DNA from: Verrucomicrobiaceae bacterium
Lineage (GTDB): Bacteria; Verrucomicrobiota; Verrucomicrobiia; Verrucomicrobiales; Verrucomicrobiaceae
Direction: 5' to 3'
Assembly (NCBI GenBank): GCA_947463285.1
Contig: CANHTV010000032.1
Span: 1-15,740 of the forward strand
Length of the DNA: 15,740 nucleotides
Under the pieces are notes generated by a model, which saw only the letters and a program-made list of their open reading frames with translations, was not told where the DNA came from and made no database searches. The position numbers and the translations under genes were made by a program. Below, in pieces: positions 13,426 through 15,740 of this stretch; positions within the stretch are counted from its first letter, which is position 1; the number at the start of each line of letters is the position of its first letter.

Positions 13426-14670
13426 GTGCGTTCATTCCTCCTCTTCATCGCCCTCGCCTCGACCGCTCTGGCCGCCAGCTACGAACCCACCTGGTCCACC
13501 ATCCCGCCGAAGCGCACCATCCAGCACAGCGACACGAATGGAGCGTCGCTCTTGAAGGCCGTGGAAGCGTTGCAGCCGGGCGACAGGCTCGAACTCGCCG
13601 CTGGCAACTACAGCGTCGAGCGCATGTGGGACATCGGCGTGAGCGGCACAGCAGAGGCACCGATCTGGATCGTCGCAGCCGAGGGAGCGCAGGTCGTCAT
13701 CACGCGGCCTGATGACAAACAAAACGTGCTCAATGTCGGCCAAGGCGGCCCGGTGAAGTTCCTGTGCCTGCGTGGCATCGAGTTCACCGGTGGCAGTCAC
13801 GGCCTGCGGCTCGGCCACTGCTCGGACGTCTGGATCGATCAATGCCACATCCATCACACCGGTCAGGTTTGCCTCAGTGCGAACAGCGCCGACACGCAGC
13901 GCCTCTTTTTGACCCGCAATCACATCCACCACGGCGATGGTCACGCGGAAGGCATGTATCTCGGTGCCAACAACGGCGACCACATCATGAGCGAGAGCGT
14001 CATCGCGCTGAACCACATTCACGATTGTCGCGGCGATCAAGGCGATGGCATCGAGGTGAAGCAAGGCTCCTGGGGCAACCTCATCGCCGAGAACCATGTG
14101 CATGACACGCAGTATCCCTGCATCACCGTGTATGGCACCGCTGGGAAGCCCGTGAACATCATCGAGCGCAACCTCTGCTACAACAGCGGCGACAACGTCA
14201 TGCAGGTGCAGGGCGAGGCCATCGTGCGCAACAACGTCCTCATCAACGGTGCGGGCGCGGGCTTTGCCAGCACCGACCACCAAGGCAAGACGCTCAATCT
14301 CCAAGTCATCCACAACATCATCCTCAATGCAGCGCACGCCTTCCGCGGCGGCTCCTGGAATGGCCGCGAAGGCATGGTCCTGGCCAACAACATCCTCTAC
14401 TCTCGCGATGCGAATGCCCTCCACTACGCCAACGGCAACGCCGGCGTCATCAGCAGTGGCAACGTCGTCTTCGGCGATGGCCCCAAAGACGGCTGCGTCA
14501 AAGGTCGCGGCTTCGAGGACTTCCCCGGCGTCACCCTCGATGGCAGCAAGCACGACGCCACACCTGCCAGCGAAGCTCGTTTTGACAGTGCCGATGCGAA
14601 ATACCTCCTGCCGACCGACTTCCACGGCAAAGCACGCACCAAGAATGTCAGCGGAGCCATCGCCCCTTGA
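13426..14670 (+). CDS. Secreted right-handed parallel beta-helix protein
   Basis: The GTG at 13426 was chosen because it starts a clean signal peptide (MRSFLLFIALASTALA, cleavage before ASYEPTW). Upstream in-frame codons from a TTG at 13324 only translate the palindromic repeat. The 414-residue protein opens with the common entry LLKAVEALQPGDRLELAAGNY, then runs through coil after coil of the beta-helix: LCLRGIEFTGGSHGLRLGHC, VWIDQCHIHHTG, LFLTRNHIHHGDGHAEGMYL, VIALNHIHDCRGDQGDGIEV, LIAENHVHDT, IVRNNVLING, MVLANNILYS. Asn/His ladders and 20-25-residue spacing are typical of pectate-lyase-like, alginate-lyase-like and related carbohydrate enzymes. His/Asp-rich turns (HHGDGHAEG, GDQGDGIEVKQG) could form the active cleft. 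It is followed after 3 bases by a pectate-lyase-like gene, so both probably attack the same polymer. Exact specificity cannot be read. Confidence 0.88.
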   Translation: MRSFLLFIALASTALAASYEPTWSTIPPKRTIQHSDTNGASLLKAVEALQPGDRLELAAGNYSVERMWDIGVSGTAEAPIWIVAAEGAQVVITRPDDKQNVLNVGQGGPVKFLCLRGIEFTGGSHGLRLGHCSDVWIDQCHIHHTGQVCLSANSADTQRLFLTRNHIHHGDGHAEGMYLGANNGDHIMSESVIALNHIHDCRGDQGDGIEVKQGSWGNLIAENHVHDTQYPCITVYGTAGKPVNIIERNLCYNSGDNVMQVQGEAIVRNNVLINGAGAGFASTDHQGKTLNLQVIHNIILNAAHAFRGGSWNGREGMVLANNILYSRDANALHYANGNAGVISSGNVVFGDGPKDGCVKGRGFEDFPGVTLDGSKHDATPASEARFDSADAKYLLPTDFHGKARTKNVSGAIAP

Positions 14671-14673
14671 TCC

Positions 14674-15740
14674 ATGCACAAAGCTAAAGCTCTCCTCAGC
14701 GCATTCGGGTTATGCGTCACGACATCAGTCGTCGCCGACGAGTTGCCCGCCTTTCCCGGTGCAGAAGGATTTGGTGCGAAGGCCAAAGGTGGGCGTGGCG
14801 GAGCGGTCTTGTTTGTCGAGAATCTCCATGATGCTGGTCCAGGCAGTCTGCGGGCAGCTTTGGAGTCAAAAGGGCCGCGCACGGTCATCTTTCGCCTGGG
14901 AGGGACGATCGTGCTCAAGTCAGAGATCACCGTCCGAAATCCTTTTCTCACCCTCGCCGGTCAGACAGCTCCTGGAGGCGGCATTGCCATCAAGATCGAC
15001 GGAAAATCCGACATCGGAGCGATCAACATCGAGACGCACGACGTCATCGTTCAGCATCTGCGTGTCCGACCTGGCCCTGCGATCAAAGGCAGCGTCAACG
15101 GCGATGCCCTTCAGATGCTGGAGAACGCCCACGATGTCATCATTGACCACTGCTCACTGAGTTGGAGCACCGATGAGGTCATCAGCGGCTGGTATGACGC
15201 CCGCGACATCACGGTGCAGCACTGCATCATCTCCGAGGCGCTGCACGATTCGGTGCATCAAAAAGGCCCGCATGGCATGGGCATGCTCTTTGGCGACAAA
15301 AACAAGAGCATCACGATTCACCGCAATCTCCTGGCCCATAACAACCAGCGCAATCCACGGCTCAACCCGGAGGTCAAAGGCAGGTTCCAAGTGAACAACA
15401 ACGTCATCTACAACTGGGGCCAGATCGCTGGCGAAATGACGGATGAAGCGGAGATCAACTTGACCGGCAACCTTTACAAAAGCGGACCCTCATCGCGGCC
15501 CGAACGTGGCGTGGCGGTGGATGGCAAGGTGAAGATCTATCCCAAGGACAACCTCAGCCCGATCCGACTCGATGCCACCCAGCCCGAAGAGGCCATCATC
15601 AAACCTTGGGAGGAGAAAATGGATCGCCGCAAGTTTGCTGTGAGCACCCCATTCAGTGCTCCGTCGTTGACGATCCTATCCGCTACCGAAACCTACGAGG
15701 CCGTTCTCGCCAATGTCGGTGCCACCCGCCCCAAGCTCGA
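14674..15740 (+). CDS. Secreted pectate-lyase-like (PL1-type) protein, 3' end missing
   Basis: The frame starts at the ATG at 14674 and stays open to the right edge (355 codons seen). A signal peptide (MHKAKALLSAFGLCVTTSVVA) is followed by the family opening AFPGAEGFGAKAKGGRGG, then VENLHDAGPGSLRAAL, VIFRLGGTIVLKSEITV, and LTLAGQTAPGGGIAI, all standard for bacterial pectate-lyase-like beta-helices. The centre has VIIDHCSLSWSTDEVIS, with acidic residues Asp158 and Asp167 as possible calcium ligands. NNQRNPRLNP with Arg226 and Arg229 is in the place where PL1 enzymes carry the catalytic arginine. The likely reaction is beta-elimination of a uronate polymer such as pectate in the periplasm or outside the cell. 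It follows the beta-helix gene by 3 bases, which indicates one operon. Many relatives in this phylum are annotated only as pectate lyase and have not been tested. Confidence 0.9.
   Translation, partial: MHKAKALLSAFGLCVTTSVVADELPAFPGAEGFGAKAKGGRGGAVLFVENLHDAGPGSLRAALESKGPRTVIFRLGGTIVLKSEITVRNPFLTLAGQTAPGGGIAIKIDGKSDIGAINIETHDVIVQHLRVRPGPAIKGSVNGDALQMLENAHDVIIDHCSLSWSTDEVISGWYDARDITVQHCIISEALHDSVHQKGPHGMGMLFGDKNKSITIHRNLLAHNNQRNPRLNPEVKGRFQVNNNVIYNWGQIAGEMTDEAEINLTGNLYKSGPSSRPERGVAVDGKVKIYPKDNLSPIRLDATQPEEAIIKPWEEKMDRRKFAVSTPFSAPSLTILSATETYEAVLANVGATRPKL

Noticed and set aside
13432..14679. Long minus-strand open frame of 415 codons opposite the beta-helix gene
   Set aside because: Same shadow effect; the repetitive Val/Ala/Asp translation mirrors the Asn/His ladder codons of the real beta-helix frame.

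Overview
The window looks like a piece of a Verrucomicrobiota chromosome (Prosthecobacter/Verrucomicrobium-like; Planctomycetota is the alternative). The evidence is a cytochrome c-DUF1587/1595/1592/1588/1585 protein with a DUF1552 (HXXSHH) partner, a four-helix-bundle '23S rRNA intervening sequence' type protein, many secreted beta-helix proteins, and starts that lack clear Shine-Dalgarno sequences. Every gene is on the + strand. No tRNA, rRNA or CRISPR was seen, and no gene-free stretch exceeds 300 bases.

Left part (1-5002), moderate G+C: the 3' end of an outer-membrane barrel-like protein; a soluble PAS-PAS histidine kinase overlapping its NarL/LuxR-type response regulator; then a small cluster with a two-domain protein ending in DUF2934, a tiny lipoprotein read in a different frame inside the end of that ORF, a short ribosome-hibernation-factor-like protein, and an unrecognised exported protein. 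This may be a stress or stationary-phase cluster under the adjacent two-component system, but that is inference.

Right part (5027-15740), visibly more G+C rich, tightly spaced and mostly secreted: a transglutaminase-fold protein, a SAM methyltransferase with a zinc-ribbon-like N-terminus, a lectin or lyase-like beta-sandwich protein, the multi-domain cytochrome c/DUF1592 protein, a Tat-exported DUF1552 protein, a parallel beta-helix protein and a pectate-lyase-like protein cut by the window edge. This resembles the polysaccharide-handling loci of this phylum; the substrate cannot be read from sequence.

The most unusual structure is a repeat family built on GAGACAATGAGACAGG-like units. One copy (11490-12042) has perfect 16-bp terminal inverted repeats, a four-helix-bundle gene inside, and 4.5 perfect copies of a 16-bp tandem unit at its right end. 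It sits between the DUF1592 and DUF1552 genes. A second, ORF-less copy (about 10748-10835) lies in frame inside the DUF1592 gene and adds roughly 30 residues between two domains. The two together suggest a small mobile or spreading element with the four-helix-bundle gene as its cargo or helper. A different two-block palindromic repeat built on GGCAGGAA lies between the DUF1552 gene and the beta-helix gene.
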